Program-made: the position numbers and the translations under genes
Assembly (NCBI GenBank): GCA_963808545.1
Contig: CAWEGB010000007.1
Span: 434,001 to 498,000 of the forward strand
DNA: 64,000 nucleotides
Source of the DNA: JACVRW01 sp963808545
GTDB taxonomy: Bacteria; Actinomycetota; Thermoleophilia; Solirubrobacterales; Thermoleophilaceae
Reading direction: 5' to 3'
Notes under the pieces: model-generated
Databases searched by the model: none
Seen by the model: only the letters and a program-made list of their open reading frames with translations
Told to the model about the DNA's origin: nothing
Shown here: in pieces, positions 16,286-22,416 of the stretch
Layout of the letters: every line of letters begins with the position of its first letter
Position numbering within the stretch: the first letter of the stretch is position 1

Positions 16286-17512
16286 TCAGTTCACGCCGAG
16301 CCGGTAGACCGGCCCGTTGAGCGAGATGGCGTAGACGCGGCCCCGGCCGTCCTCGCCGAAGGACACGAGCCCGGGAACGCGCAGACGCGTGCCGCGGTTG
16401 GGCGAACTGCCCCTGCGCAGCCGAGCCAGGCGAATCACCGGGTTGCAGTAGTCGCCGTAGACGTAGCGGCCGTTCCACCCGCGTCCCAGCGAGCGGTCGC
16501 GAATCACGTAGCCGCCGATGATCGAGCAGTAGCCGCCGTCCTGCGAGTGGGCGATCGCCGGGGGCCGATGCCGGGGCGCGTTGCCGTCCTCGTAGCGGCT
16601 GCGGCCCTCCCACACGTCCCAGCCGAAGTTGTCGCCCGCGCGTGGCGCGCGGTCGCGACCGCGGCCCGGCGTGTAGTCGATCTCCTCCACGGCGTCCTGG
16701 CCGACGTCGCCGATGGTGAGAGCGCCGCTGCGCCGGTCGAACGAGAAGCGGTACGGATTGCGCAGGCCGTAGGCGAAGATCTCCCCGCGCGCGCCCGAGC
16801 GGCCACGGAAGGGATTGCTCTGCGGGATGCTGTAGCCGCCGTTGGGCCGGGGCTCGATCCGGATGAGCTTGCCCAGGATCTGTGAGAGGTCCTGTCCGTT
16901 GTCGTCCGGGTCGCCCCCGCCACCGCCGTCGCCGAAGGCCACGTAGAGCCGGCCGTCGGGGCCGAACTGGACCTGGCCGCCCTTGTGGTTGGCGCGCGAG
17001 TGGGGCACGCTGATTACGGTGCGCCGGCTCCCCGCGTCGGCGCGGTCCGGGTTGCCGGAGCGCTCGTACTGGGCGACGGTCGGGTAGCCCCGTTGGTCGG
17101 TGTAGTAGACGTAGAAGCGCCCGGACTCGGCGTAGTCCGGCGCGAAGGCCATCGACAGCAGCCCGCTCTCGCCGCCGCTGCTCACCAGGTCCGACATGTC
17201 GAGGAAGGCCTGCCTGAGCGTCCGCCGGCCCTTGAGGATCAGGATGCGGCCGCCGCGCTCGACGACGAAGCGGCGCCGGTCGCCGCGAGGGGCGGTCAGG
17301 TACGTGGGCTCGGAGAACTTGCCAAGGCGCAGCAGGCGCACGTTGCGGCGGGCGCCGGCACTGTCGGCCGGCTCTTCCCCGCCGCCGGCTCCCTGCGTGC
17401 TGGTGGCCGCGGGCCGGGCCGAGGACCCGTTGTCGTCATCCGACGAGGAACAGCCTGCGATGAGTGCGGCCGCGGATAGGGCCGCGGCGATTCCGTACGA
17501 GCCAAGCCTCAC
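16286..17512 (-). CDS. PQQ-dependent sugar dehydrogenase-like lipoprotein
   Basis: A 408-residue glucose/sorbosone dehydrogenase beta-propeller. The lipobox LIAGC near residue 21 follows a short signal peptide, so it is probably anchored outside the membrane, followed by a disordered Ser/Asp linker. Propeller marks include EPTYLTAPRGD, DMSDLVSSGGESGLLSMAFAPD (split at about 107-130), HKGGQVQFGPDGRLYVAFGDGGGGGDP and NPYRFSFDRRSG. Characterised relatives oxidise aldose sugars with PQQ and calcium; many actinobacterial copies have unknown substrates. It is divergent from the tRNA-Pro gene by 41 bases. Confidence 0.85.
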   Translation of the reverse strand: MRLGSYGIAAALSAAALIAGCSSSDDDNGSSARPAATSTQGAGGGEEPADSAGARRNVRLLRLGKFSEPTYLTAPRGDRRRFVVERGGRILILKGRRTLRQAFLDMSDLVSSGGESGLLSMAFAPDYAESGRFYVYYTDQRGYPTVAQYERSGNPDRADAGSRRTVISVPHSRANHKGGQVQFGPDGRLYVAFGDGGGGGDPDDNGQDLSQILGKLIRIEPRPNGGYSIPQSNPFRGRSGARGEIFAYGLRNPYRFSFDRRSGALTIGDVGQDAVEEIDYTPGRGRDRAPRAGDNFGWDVWEGRSRYEDGNAPRHRPPAIAHSQDGGYCSIIGGYVIRDRSLGRGWNGRYVYGDYCNPVIRLARLRRGSSPNRGTRLRVPGLVSFGEDGRGRVYAISLNGPVYRLGVN

Positions 17513-17553
17513 GCCGCTTCAGTATGGCAATCGCCCCGCTAGTCTCTGCCGCT

Positions 17554-17627
17554 CGGGCTGTGGCGCAGCTTGGTAGCGCGCTCCGTTCGGGTCGGAGAGG
17601 TCGCTGGTTCAAATCCAGTCAGCCCGA
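17554..17627 (+). tRNA. tRNA-Pro (anticodon CGG)
   Basis: The full cloverleaf is visible. Acceptor CGGGCTG (17554-17560) pairs with CAGCCCG (17620-17626), discriminator A at 17627. The anticodon stem CTCCG/CGGAG flanks the loop TTCGGGT with anticodon CGG at 17588-17590, which reads proline CCG codons. The T arm has loop TTCAAAT. CCA is not encoded. The 3-prime end is the core of the direct repeat described below, making this tRNA the integration site of the following element. Confidence 0.95.
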
Positions 17628-17628
17628 T
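17614..17628 (+). repeat. Direct repeat 1 (attL-like), 3-prime end of tRNA-Pro
   Basis: TCCAGTCAGCCCGAT, covering the T-arm and acceptor 3-prime strand of the tRNA, recurs exactly at 21578-21592. A 15-base identity to a tRNA 3-prime end about 4 kb downstream is the usual footprint of tyrosine-recombinase integration. Confidence 0.8.
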
Positions 17629-17641
17629 CACCGCCCGCGAC

Positions 17642-17714
17642 GCGAATGCGGGCGAATAGCGGCGAAACTCAGATGGCGACGGGACGCTTTCGCACCCATT
17701 CGCCTCGATTCGCC
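17642..17714. repeat. Helically phased GCGAAT / ATTCGCC repeats
   Basis: GCGAAT at 17642-17647 and 17652-17657 and GCGAAA at 17662-17667 recur with a 10-bp period. Facing them, ATTCGCC occurs at 17698-17704 and 17708-17714, also 10 bp apart and inverted. Ten-base phasing next to an att core is what is expected for integrase arm or excisionase binding sites. Confidence 0.55.
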
Positions 17715-17719
17715 AGCGT

Positions 17720-17761
17720 TTCCGACGCAGTTCCGATGCACCGGGGCAAATTGCGTCGGAA
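17720..17761. repeat. 10-bp inverted repeat with an internal third half-site
   Basis: TTCCGACGCA (17720-17729) and TGCGTCGGAA (17752-17761) are perfect inverted copies 22 bases apart. A near copy, TTCCGATGCA, lies in the loop at 17731-17740 in direct orientation. Three half-sites in 42 bases suggest protein binding, plausibly recombinase arm sites. Confidence 0.5.
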
Positions 17762-18382
17762 TGCTCAAGAGTGGTCGCGGCGAAGGAACATGGCGTGACG
17801 TTCGGGCGATCGACTCGTCTCACCAACGGCGCCACTTAGCGATGCGCGGATCAAGCTGCGACCCCGATTCCACATCCAGCTTCTTCTTCGGCGCTCCGGC
17901 GCGACCTGCCTGAGCATCCCGCGACGACGTTCCGGGTGTGGAGATCGCGATCCGAGGTTCTCAAGGTCGCGGTTAGTCCGGTCGTCCTCCAGCAAGTCGG
18001 CGTTGAGCTTGGGGCTCCGGAACCGCGCGCGGGCCCACGACCTCAAAAGGTGAGCACAGTTCGACGGCGTCGTCCAGCCGGTGCAGGTGCACGCCGCGCG
18101 GTCAGGAACGGGCGCCTGCACCGCAAGTACAAGTAGCGCCCCGGTCGCGGGCGGGAGGGGATGAACGGATTCACTCCGCCCGCCCAAACTCATGATCTTC
18201 GATCGACGGGTTTGCCGCCGATACCCGTTGGGCAGAGGGTTCGTAGGAGGGGACGGTGGAGGCGCGAGGCGCAGCCGCTTACCCCTTAAGCAGACACCGC
18301 AGTCGCTTGGCGCGGACGCAGCCGAACGCAACGGCCGCAGCCAGTAACTCGAGAACGATCATCCATTTCAATAGGAGGACTA

Positions 18383-18715
18383 ATGGCCACCACAGGTGCC
18401 ACGACGGGCGGGCGCGAGACCCGCAACAATGCTGGTCGATCGCGGGTCTACCGGCTCGCCACGGAGACCAAGGCCGCCTTCAAGACCACCGAGTTCTGGG
18501 CGATGGTTGGTCTGATCGTCGCGATCCTGGTCAGCGCCGCGCTGATCGACGGCGGCGACAACGGAACCGACGAGTTCATCGCCCGCCAAGCCTGGCTGTA
18601 CGTTGCGATTCTCGGCGGGGCCTACTTCATCTCCCGCGGCCTCGCCAAGTCGGGAAGCCAGGACCCCTACTGGGATGACACGAACGACCGAAACGGCCAC
18701 GACGGACCGCGGTAA
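18383..18715 (+). CDS. Small two-helix membrane protein of unknown function
   Basis: A 110-residue protein with a strong ribosome site (AGGAGG, 5 bases before the ATG). The first 35 residues are Thr/Gly/Arg-rich and polar. Two hydrophobic helices follow, about residues 39-56 (FWAMVGLIVAILVSAALI) and 69-87 (WLYVAILGGAYFISRGL). The tail GSQDPYWDD is polar and acidic. No enzyme motif. I believe similar short proteins occur in other Thermoleophilia, but no function is known to me. It is the first confident gene inside the tRNA-bounded segment. Confidence 0.75.
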   Translation: MATTGATTGGRETRNNAGRSRVYRLATETKAAFKTTEFWAMVGLIVAILVSAALIDGGDNGTDEFIARQAWLYVAILGGAYFISRGLAKSGSQDPYWDDTNDRNGHDGPR

Positions 18716-18761
18716 CTACGCGCTCCCTCGCCCGTACCAACCGGGCCAGCGGACGGCGGCT

Positions 18762-18785
18762 GGGCAGGGACAATTGTTCTTGCCC
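18762..18785. promoter_or_regulatory. 24-base near-palindrome centred on ACAATTGT
   Basis: The sequence is symmetric at 20 of 24 positions, with GGGCA and TGCCC arms and a perfect ACAATTGT centre. The four mismatches are G/T type and would pair as G-U in RNA. It lies between the two-TM gene and the DUF2188 gene, 54 bases before the latter. It could be an operator for the nearby XRE regulator or a factor-independent terminator lacking a U-tract. Confidence 0.45.
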
Positions 18786-18838
18786 GGCCGTCGCGCCCGG
18801 CGCCCTCCAAACGCGAATCAACCAGCAGGAGGCCATGG

Positions 18839-19051
18839 ATGCCAGACGTACACGTAGTGCCCAGCGGCGACCGATGGGCGTGTGAAATCGGCGGCAACCA
18901 ACGCTCGACCCACCCCACCCAAGAGGAGGCGATCGAGAAGGGCCGCCACCTCGCGGAGGAGCAGGCCAGCGAGGTCGTCGTCCACGCCCAGGACGGCAGT
19001 ATCCGCGAGAAGGATTCGCACGGAAACGACCCGCGCGACATTCCCGGCTAG
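18839..19051 (+). CDS. DUF2188-family small protein
   Basis: A 70-residue protein. The pattern DVHVVPSGDRWACEIGGNQR, then a helix EEAIEKGRHLAEEQ and VVVHAQDGSIREKDSHGNDP is the standard DUF2188 fold (strand, helix with alternating charges, strand, and a polar GNDP end). An AGGAGG ribosome site lies 10 bases before the ATG. The family is widespread in actinobacteria and phage-like islands, without an established function. It is followed at 160 bases by the XRE regulator. Confidence 0.82.
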   Translation: MPDVHVVPSGDRWACEIGGNQRSTHPTQEEAIEKGRHLAEEQASEVVVHAQDGSIREKDSHGNDPRDIPG

Positions 19052-19210
19052 CCAGCGGGGCGACAGCTGCGCGCACCGCCCAGCGGCGCAGCCAGCCGCC
19101 CCTTAGTCAATCAACGCCGCGTCCGCGGAACGGCTTGCGGGCGCTTCCGCGCTCCTCTGGCCATCTGAGGCAAGATCGGCGGGACAACGGCTCCGAGGAG
19201 GACGAACACG

Positions 19211-19540
19211 ATGATCGCACCGACCCTGGTGAGGCAACGGCTACGCGAGTGGCGGGCCGAGCATGGCTACTCACAGCGACGGGCCGCAGAGGAGGTAGGC
19301 CTGAAGGAGCAGCAGTGGGTGCGGTGGGAAACAGGTCGGAGTGTTCCGAGGGCCGACAACCTCGCGATGCTCGCCGAGCGCCTAGGGATCCCGCTAGCCG
19401 ACTTCTACGACCCCGACGCGCTCGTCTCAGACAGCGATCGGATGCTCGTGGCCCTTACCCGTATCGAGGCGAAGCTCGACGTGCTCATCAACGCCCAGGG
19501 CGCAGCCGCGGACGTTCTGCTCGACCGCGGGCGGCGATGA
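19211..19540 (+). CDS. XRE-family helix-turn-helix regulator
   Basis: A 109-residue DNA-binding protein. Residues 7-62 form the Cro/CI-type fold: LREWRAEHGYSQRRAAEEVGLKEQQW (helices 1-3, split at about 11-36) then VRWETGRSVPRADNLAMLAE. The C-terminal part (RMLVALTRIEAKLDVLINAQ) is a leucine-rich helix that may dimerise. A GAGGAGG-like ribosome site precedes the ATG. It is likely the regulator of the tRNA-bounded segment; the palindrome at 18762 is a candidate site. No adjacent toxin gene is visible. Confidence 0.85.
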   Translation: MIAPTLVRQRLREWRAEHGYSQRRAAEEVGLKEQQWVRWETGRSVPRADNLAMLAERLGIPLADFYDPDALVSDSDRMLVALTRIEAKLDVLINAQGAAADVLLDRGRR

Positions 19541-19959
19541 CCCGGCGTTTTTGCGCAGGGCGGTGGTGGGGGTGTTCCGGGCGGCGTCCTCTAGGAAGGG
19601 TGACTGGTAAGCCGCCACTGTCCTCGACGCGGGTTCTCGAGCCGGCCCGCTTTCTCGAGATGTGTGAGCGCGAAGGAGATCCCGAACCCGATGCGGTCCT
19701 CGTAGCCACCTCGATTCTCGGCGGTGGAGGTACCGCCAGCTGACCCGGTGAGAACTCGGCGAGCTCCCGGGCTCGGGCGTCTATGGACCGGCGTTCGGCC
19801 TCCCCGCTTGTCGCGGTTGCTGATCCAGCCGTCCGGGTCTGGGAGTGCGATTGGTTGCCACGGCACCGTCAAGCTCCACGAAAGCTCTCGGCCGGTTGAA
19901 CCGCCTATTCGTTTCTGGTAGGACAGCCATGCGGGCAGATCCCGACGAAAGGGCACAGG
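19541..19959. other. Intergenic stretch with a winged-helix gene fragment
   Basis: About 420 bases between the XRE and DUF1508 genes. Apart from the 35-codon fragment at 19591-19697 on the minus strand nothing readable is present. The long antisense frame at 19591-20307 is an artefact that runs through the DUF1508 gene. Confidence 0.55.
19591..19697 (-). pseudogene. Fragment resembling the end of an Mrr-N-type winged-helix domain
   Basis: The last 35 codons before a TAG read RIGFGISFALTHLEKAGR then LENPRRGQWRLT. The KAGxLExPRRGxWRLT pattern is the wing of the helix-turn-helix that precedes Mrr-type restriction nucleases and is also found alone in small regulators. No start codon or nuclease core lies upstream in the same frame, so this looks like a remnant of a restriction or regulatory gene inside the island. 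Recognised from a short motif only. Confidence 0.4.
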
Positions 19960-20130
19960 ATGTACTTCGAGATCGTGACCGCCTCGGGTGGCTATCGCGC
20001 CAACATCAAGGGCGACAACCACGAACTTGTATTCCAGACCGAGGTCTACGAGGGAAAGTCTGGCGCGAAGAACGCCATCGACATGGTCAAGACGGAAGCG
20101 GCCACGGCGACGACCCAGGACGAGGCCTAG
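19960..20130 (+). CDS. DUF1508 (YegP-like) small protein
   Basis: A 56-residue protein starting at ATG 19960. MYFEIVTASGGYRANIKGDN, then VFQTEVYEGKSGAKNAID and MVKTEAATA match the single DUF1508 repeat: a strand pair, a GYxSKxxAxxGIxxV-like helix and a final short strand. Escherichia coli YegP carries two such repeats; function is not settled. It overlaps the convergent Cys/His protein gene by four bases at their stops. It is the second small protein of similar strand-helix-strand design in this segment, after DUF2188. Confidence 0.78.
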   Translation: MYFEIVTASGGYRANIKGDNHELVFQTEVYEGKSGAKNAIDMVKTEAATATTQDEA

Positions 20131-20330
20131 GGCTGGGACTCGCCTAGCCCAATCCTCTCGACCGGCGGCTTTTCGGCCGCATGCTTGAGGACGCAGTCCC
20201 ACGTGCAGAAGTGCAGCGAACGGCCGGCACCCTCGGTAACCGTGATGAACGACGCCGGACGGGTGCTGGCCGTGCGCACGTGACCCTCGCACTCGCGCCA
20301 GTCGCACCGGAAGATGCGTTCGATGCTCAT
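20127..20330 (-). CDS. Small Cys/His-rich, possibly zinc-binding protein
   Basis: A 67-residue protein. Cys9 and Cys14 near the start, then FCTWDCVLKH (two more Cys and a His) near residues 41-50, offer four to five zinc ligands in a treble-clef or ribbon-like layout. The segment ASFITVTEG between them is a likely strand. I recall similar short proteins from actinobacterial phages and islands, with no known role. The stop overlaps that of the DUF1508 gene by four bases on the opposite strand, suggesting tight packing. Confidence 0.6.
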   Translation of the reverse strand: MSIERIFRCDWRECEGHVRTASTRPASFITVTEGAGRSLHFCTWDCVLKHAAEKPPVERIGLGESQP

Positions 20331-20911
20331 GTGTGGCTAGCCAAAATCGTCGTTGTCCTGCCGAGCATTCCGGGGCCGGGTTTCCATTCCCGGCATCACG
20401 TTCTCCCCTAAGGGATGTACGAAGGCAAGTTGAGCATGGATTTAGATCGTTCGCAAACGGTCAAGGTCCCGTCCAGTTGACGCAACCCCAGTCAGCACCG
20501 TACGCCAGCCTCAGGTGACAGGCTTCCTGCCCTTGCCCTTTGCGGCCCTTGCGCTCTGTGCGCTTGCCGGCCACTAGGACGACCACCAGCCCCCGCGGCC
20601 GCGCTCCGCCAACAGCGCCGCCTTCCCCGCACTCTCCCGCTCCGCCCGCCGGCACCAGCCACAAGGCGAAGTGATCGCCGCCAGCCGGCCATCCCTGAGC
20701 CGCTCGAACCGCTTCGCCAACAGGCGCATACATCGCGCACAGCGGCCGGTGGACTAGGCCAGCCCTCGCGCATGGCCGTCCACCCTCCTCCCGCATCCGT
20801 ACCTCCGCCGATGAGGATCCGTACATACCCGAACGGGTCTCCCGGCAGTCTTTTCGCGCTGGACGCGCGATCTAGCGACCGTCCCTCCGCCCGCGGGATA
20901 CTCGCCTGGCG
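20331..20911. other. Gene-free stretch in the island
   Basis: About 580 bases. The minus-strand frame at 20461-20826 is open for 121 codons, but it is Gly/Ala/Arg-rich with no domain or ribosome site, and the other frames are equally open as expected for this GC content. It contains one copy of the 22-23 base repeat (20508-20529) and, at 20474-20497, two short stretches resembling the att core (TCCAGT and CCAGTCAGC). Confidence 0.5.
20508..20529. repeat. Imperfect direct repeat, copy 1 (see 21646-21668)
   Basis: GCCTCAGGTGACAGGCTTCC... at 20508-20529 matches 21646-21668 except for one T/C change and one single-base indel. One copy is inside the island and the other just beyond the right att repeat. 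Confidence 0.55.
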
Positions 20912-21122
20912 ATGTCGGAGGAGAACGTGGAGGTCGTTCGTCGGACCATGGACACGTACAACACGCGCGACCTGGCCGCCTATCTCGACACGCTCTCGGA
21001 GTCGGTGAGGTTCCAGTCGGGGTTCAGCGCTATGGATCGCGTCTATCGGGGTCACGACGACCTGCGCCGCTACTTTGCCGAGCTGGACGAGGTGTGGTCG
21101 CGGTACGAGATGCGGATGCGGA
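20912..21122 (+). pseudogene. SnoaL-like (NTF2-fold) protein, truncated
   Basis: The first 67 codons read MSEENVEVVRRTMDTYNTRD, then YRGHDDLRRYFAELDEVWSRYE, the N-terminal half of the SnoaL-like proteins that are very abundant in Solirubrobacterales. The second half of the fold, a four-strand sheet with VVVFxRERGxGxxSG-like sequence, is absent; the frame stays open to 21535 but the sequence becomes Arg/Ser/Pro-rich and unlike the family. It therefore appears truncated or frameshifted near 21112. A short new 3-prime end might still be expressed. Confidence 0.55.
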
Positions 21123-21577
21123 GCCCACCACCGACACGGCTGTCGCTCCCCGCGCGAACCGGAAGTGCCGTCCTGCCTGGGACGCGACTACGTTCATGCC
21201 GGCGCCAACGCACGCGCCGGTCGCAAGTCCCCCAGCGTAGTCGCACCGCTAAGTACACGCTCGACCGGCACGGCCGGCCCGACCGGCACTGGAGCAACCC
21301 GGAGCCCGCGGCGCGTGTGGGCGACTCCAACGTGCTGAGGCGTGCGATCGTAGGCGTGGCCCGTAACGTGCCCGAACAAATGTGGTTCACGGTCTATGTT
21401 GCGGTGCCCGATGGTGTGCACGCACTCGCCGCTATGCCGTGGTACTACCTGCTTGGATCGCGCCCGATCGTCAAGGGGAAGTCGCAGACGGCTTCGCCCT
21501 CCGCCCCCTCGGCCGCAACAGCTCGGATCGGGTAGTCATTCACGGTGTCCGCAACCCTGCTCGTGAAGCGGACCCGG

Positions 21578-21592
21578 TCCAGTCAGCCCGAT
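21578..21592. repeat. Direct repeat 2 (attR-like)
   Basis: An exact 15-base copy of 17614-17628 (TCCAGTCAGCCCGAT). The bases on either side differ from the tRNA context (CGG before, GGG after), so it is a core-only match and not a second tRNA gene. Confidence 0.75.
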
Positions 21593-21645
21593 GGGCCGCG
21601 TCGTCCGGGTCAGTTTGGAACTCTGTAGTGCCCACCCGGGTATGG

Positions 21646-21668
21646 GCCTCAGGCGACAGGCTTGCCTG
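21646..21668. repeat. Imperfect direct repeat, copy 2
   Basis: Second copy of the repeat at 20508-20529, reading GCCTCAGGCGACAGGCTTGC..., 53 bases outside the right att-like repeat. Identity is 21 of 23 positions counting the indel. Its meaning is unknown. Confidence 0.55.
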
Positions 21669-21841
21669 TTTCCGGAACCTGGCTTAGCGTGGATCCCTAT
21701 GCTTGCCGCCGGAGGCCGCGCGCGCCCGGCAGGTCCGGAAAGCGGAGCTACGCGTCCTCCACCAGCCTCAACCATCATGGTCTGCCAGCCGGCCGGCGTG
21801 GCGCGCGGTGGCCAGGGCTGTGAGGCTCGCGCCCGGAAGGG

Positions 21842-22336
21842 CTAGAGGGCCTTCGAGCACTCCTCCGCGCCCGCTCCCGGACACAGGTCCAGTGAGTCGG
21901 CCACGGTGCGCAGCAACTGCCAGAGCTGCGCCTGCTCGGTCTCGTCGAGGGCGCTGAGCAGGTCTTCCTCGCCGGACCCGATCGCGGCGTCGGCTTCGCC
22001 CAGCATGCCGCGGCCGTCGCCGGTCAGATCCATCACGTAGCGACGGCGATCGGACTCGTCGCGCGTCCGCTCGATGAGGCCGCGCTCGTAGAGCTCCGCG
22101 GTCACGCCGGCGAGGTTGCTGTAGTCGATTCCCAGGCCGTCGCCCACCTCGGTCTGCGACGCGGGGCCCATGGCCTCGAGCTGCTTGAGCACTATGTACT
22201 GCTGGGGGCTCAGGTCCAGGGGGCGCAGGGCGCGGCGGAAGCGGGCCACCGACTCCTGGCCGAGCCGGGCGATCAGCACTCCGTAGGGCACGCGGGCGTC
22301 AGCCGAGCTGGAGATCGACGCCTGTACCTGGGCCAT
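21842..22336 (-). CDS. MarR-family transcriptional regulator
   Basis: A 164-residue winged-helix repressor. LDLSPQQYIVLKQLE, then QTEVGDGLGIDYSNLAGVTAELYERGLIERTRDESDRRRYVMDLT (about residues 60-115 in pieces) is the MarR fold with recognition helix and wing (DESDRRRY). The frame is open to an ATG at 22396, but the ATG at 22336 gives the family N-terminus and leaves the palindrome at 22382-22399 outside the gene. It is divergent from yceI and likely represses that gene and itself. Confidence 0.88.
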   Translation of the reverse strand: MAQVQASISSSADARVPYGVLIARLGQESVARFRRALRPLDLSPQQYIVLKQLEAMGPASQTEVGDGLGIDYSNLAGVTAELYERGLIERTRDESDRRRYVMDLTGDGRGMLGEADAAIGSGEEDLLSALDETEQAQLWQLLRTVADSLDLCPGAGAEECSKAL

Positions 22337-22346
22337 GGTCCCGATC

Positions 22347-22375
22347 TTAACGTCGCCGAACACTGCTGGTATAGT
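22347..22375 (+). promoter_or_regulatory. Candidate promoter for yceI
   Basis: TATAGT at 22370-22375 is a good -10 box. TTAACG at 22347-22352, 17 bases upstream, is a plausible -35. The MarR operator begins 7 bases after the -10, over the expected transcription start, which fits repression by steric block. Confidence 0.5.
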
Positions 22376-22381
22376 ACCATC

Positions 22382-22399
22382 ATGGTTGTTAACCACTAT
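22382..22399. promoter_or_regulatory. MarR operator palindrome
   Basis: ATGGTTGTTAACCACTAT is symmetric at 14 of 18 positions about a GTTAAC centre (ATnGTnGTTAACnACnAT). It lies between the divergent marR and yceI genes. Size, AT-rich centre and position match MarR-family operators. Confidence 0.65.
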
Positions 22400-22416
22400 C
22401 AGGGAGGTTATCGGCG

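Larger units (their letters stand above)
17628..18382. other. Gene-free tRNA-proximal arm of the island
   Basis: About 750 bases with no convincing gene. The longest frames (17765-18331 minus; 17936-18136 plus) have no domain, no ribosome site and Arg/Pro-rich composition. The first 135 bases hold the phased short repeats annotated separately. The last 20 bases contain the AGGAGG ribosome site of the two-TM protein. A degraded integrase may have occupied this space, but I could not read any conserved Arg-His-Arg-Tyr element. Confidence 0.6.
17614..21592. mobile_element. Candidate tRNA-Pro-integrated element (about 4 kb), integrase not visible
   Basis: The segment is bounded by an exact 15-bp copy of the tRNA-Pro 3-prime end on each side. 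Inside, gene density falls and content switches from metabolic enzymes to very small proteins (two-TM protein, DUF2188, XRE-type regulator, DUF1508, a Cys/His protein) and gene fragments. Normal metabolic and regulatory genes resume right after the second repeat. No tyrosine or serine integrase could be read on either strand, so the element is either a remnant or a satellite that borrows an integrase. The repeat is seen directly; mobility is inference. Confidence 0.65.
21123..21841. other. Gene-free right end of the island and flank
   Basis: About 720 bases without a supportable gene. It includes the right att-like repeat (21578-21592) and the second copy of the 23-base repeat (21646-21668). 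The plus-strand frame to 21535 contains a coding-looking stretch (MWFTVYVAVPDGVHALAAMP near 21380-21440) that I could not assign; it may be a remnant. Confidence 0.5.

Noticed and set aside
17539..17835. Minus-strand 98-codon frame ending in GLTGFEPATSPTRTERATKL
   Set aside because: The tail is the translated complement of the tRNA-Pro gene, a well-known false protein; no domain upstream.
17765..18331. 188-codon minus-strand frame beside the tRNA, tested as an integrase
   Set aside because: No Arg-His-x-x-Arg-Tyr pattern, no ribosome site, Arg/Pro-rich like random high-GC frames.
20461..20826. 121-codon minus-strand frame in the island
   Set aside because: Gly/Ala-rich, no domain, no start signal; neighbouring frames equally open.
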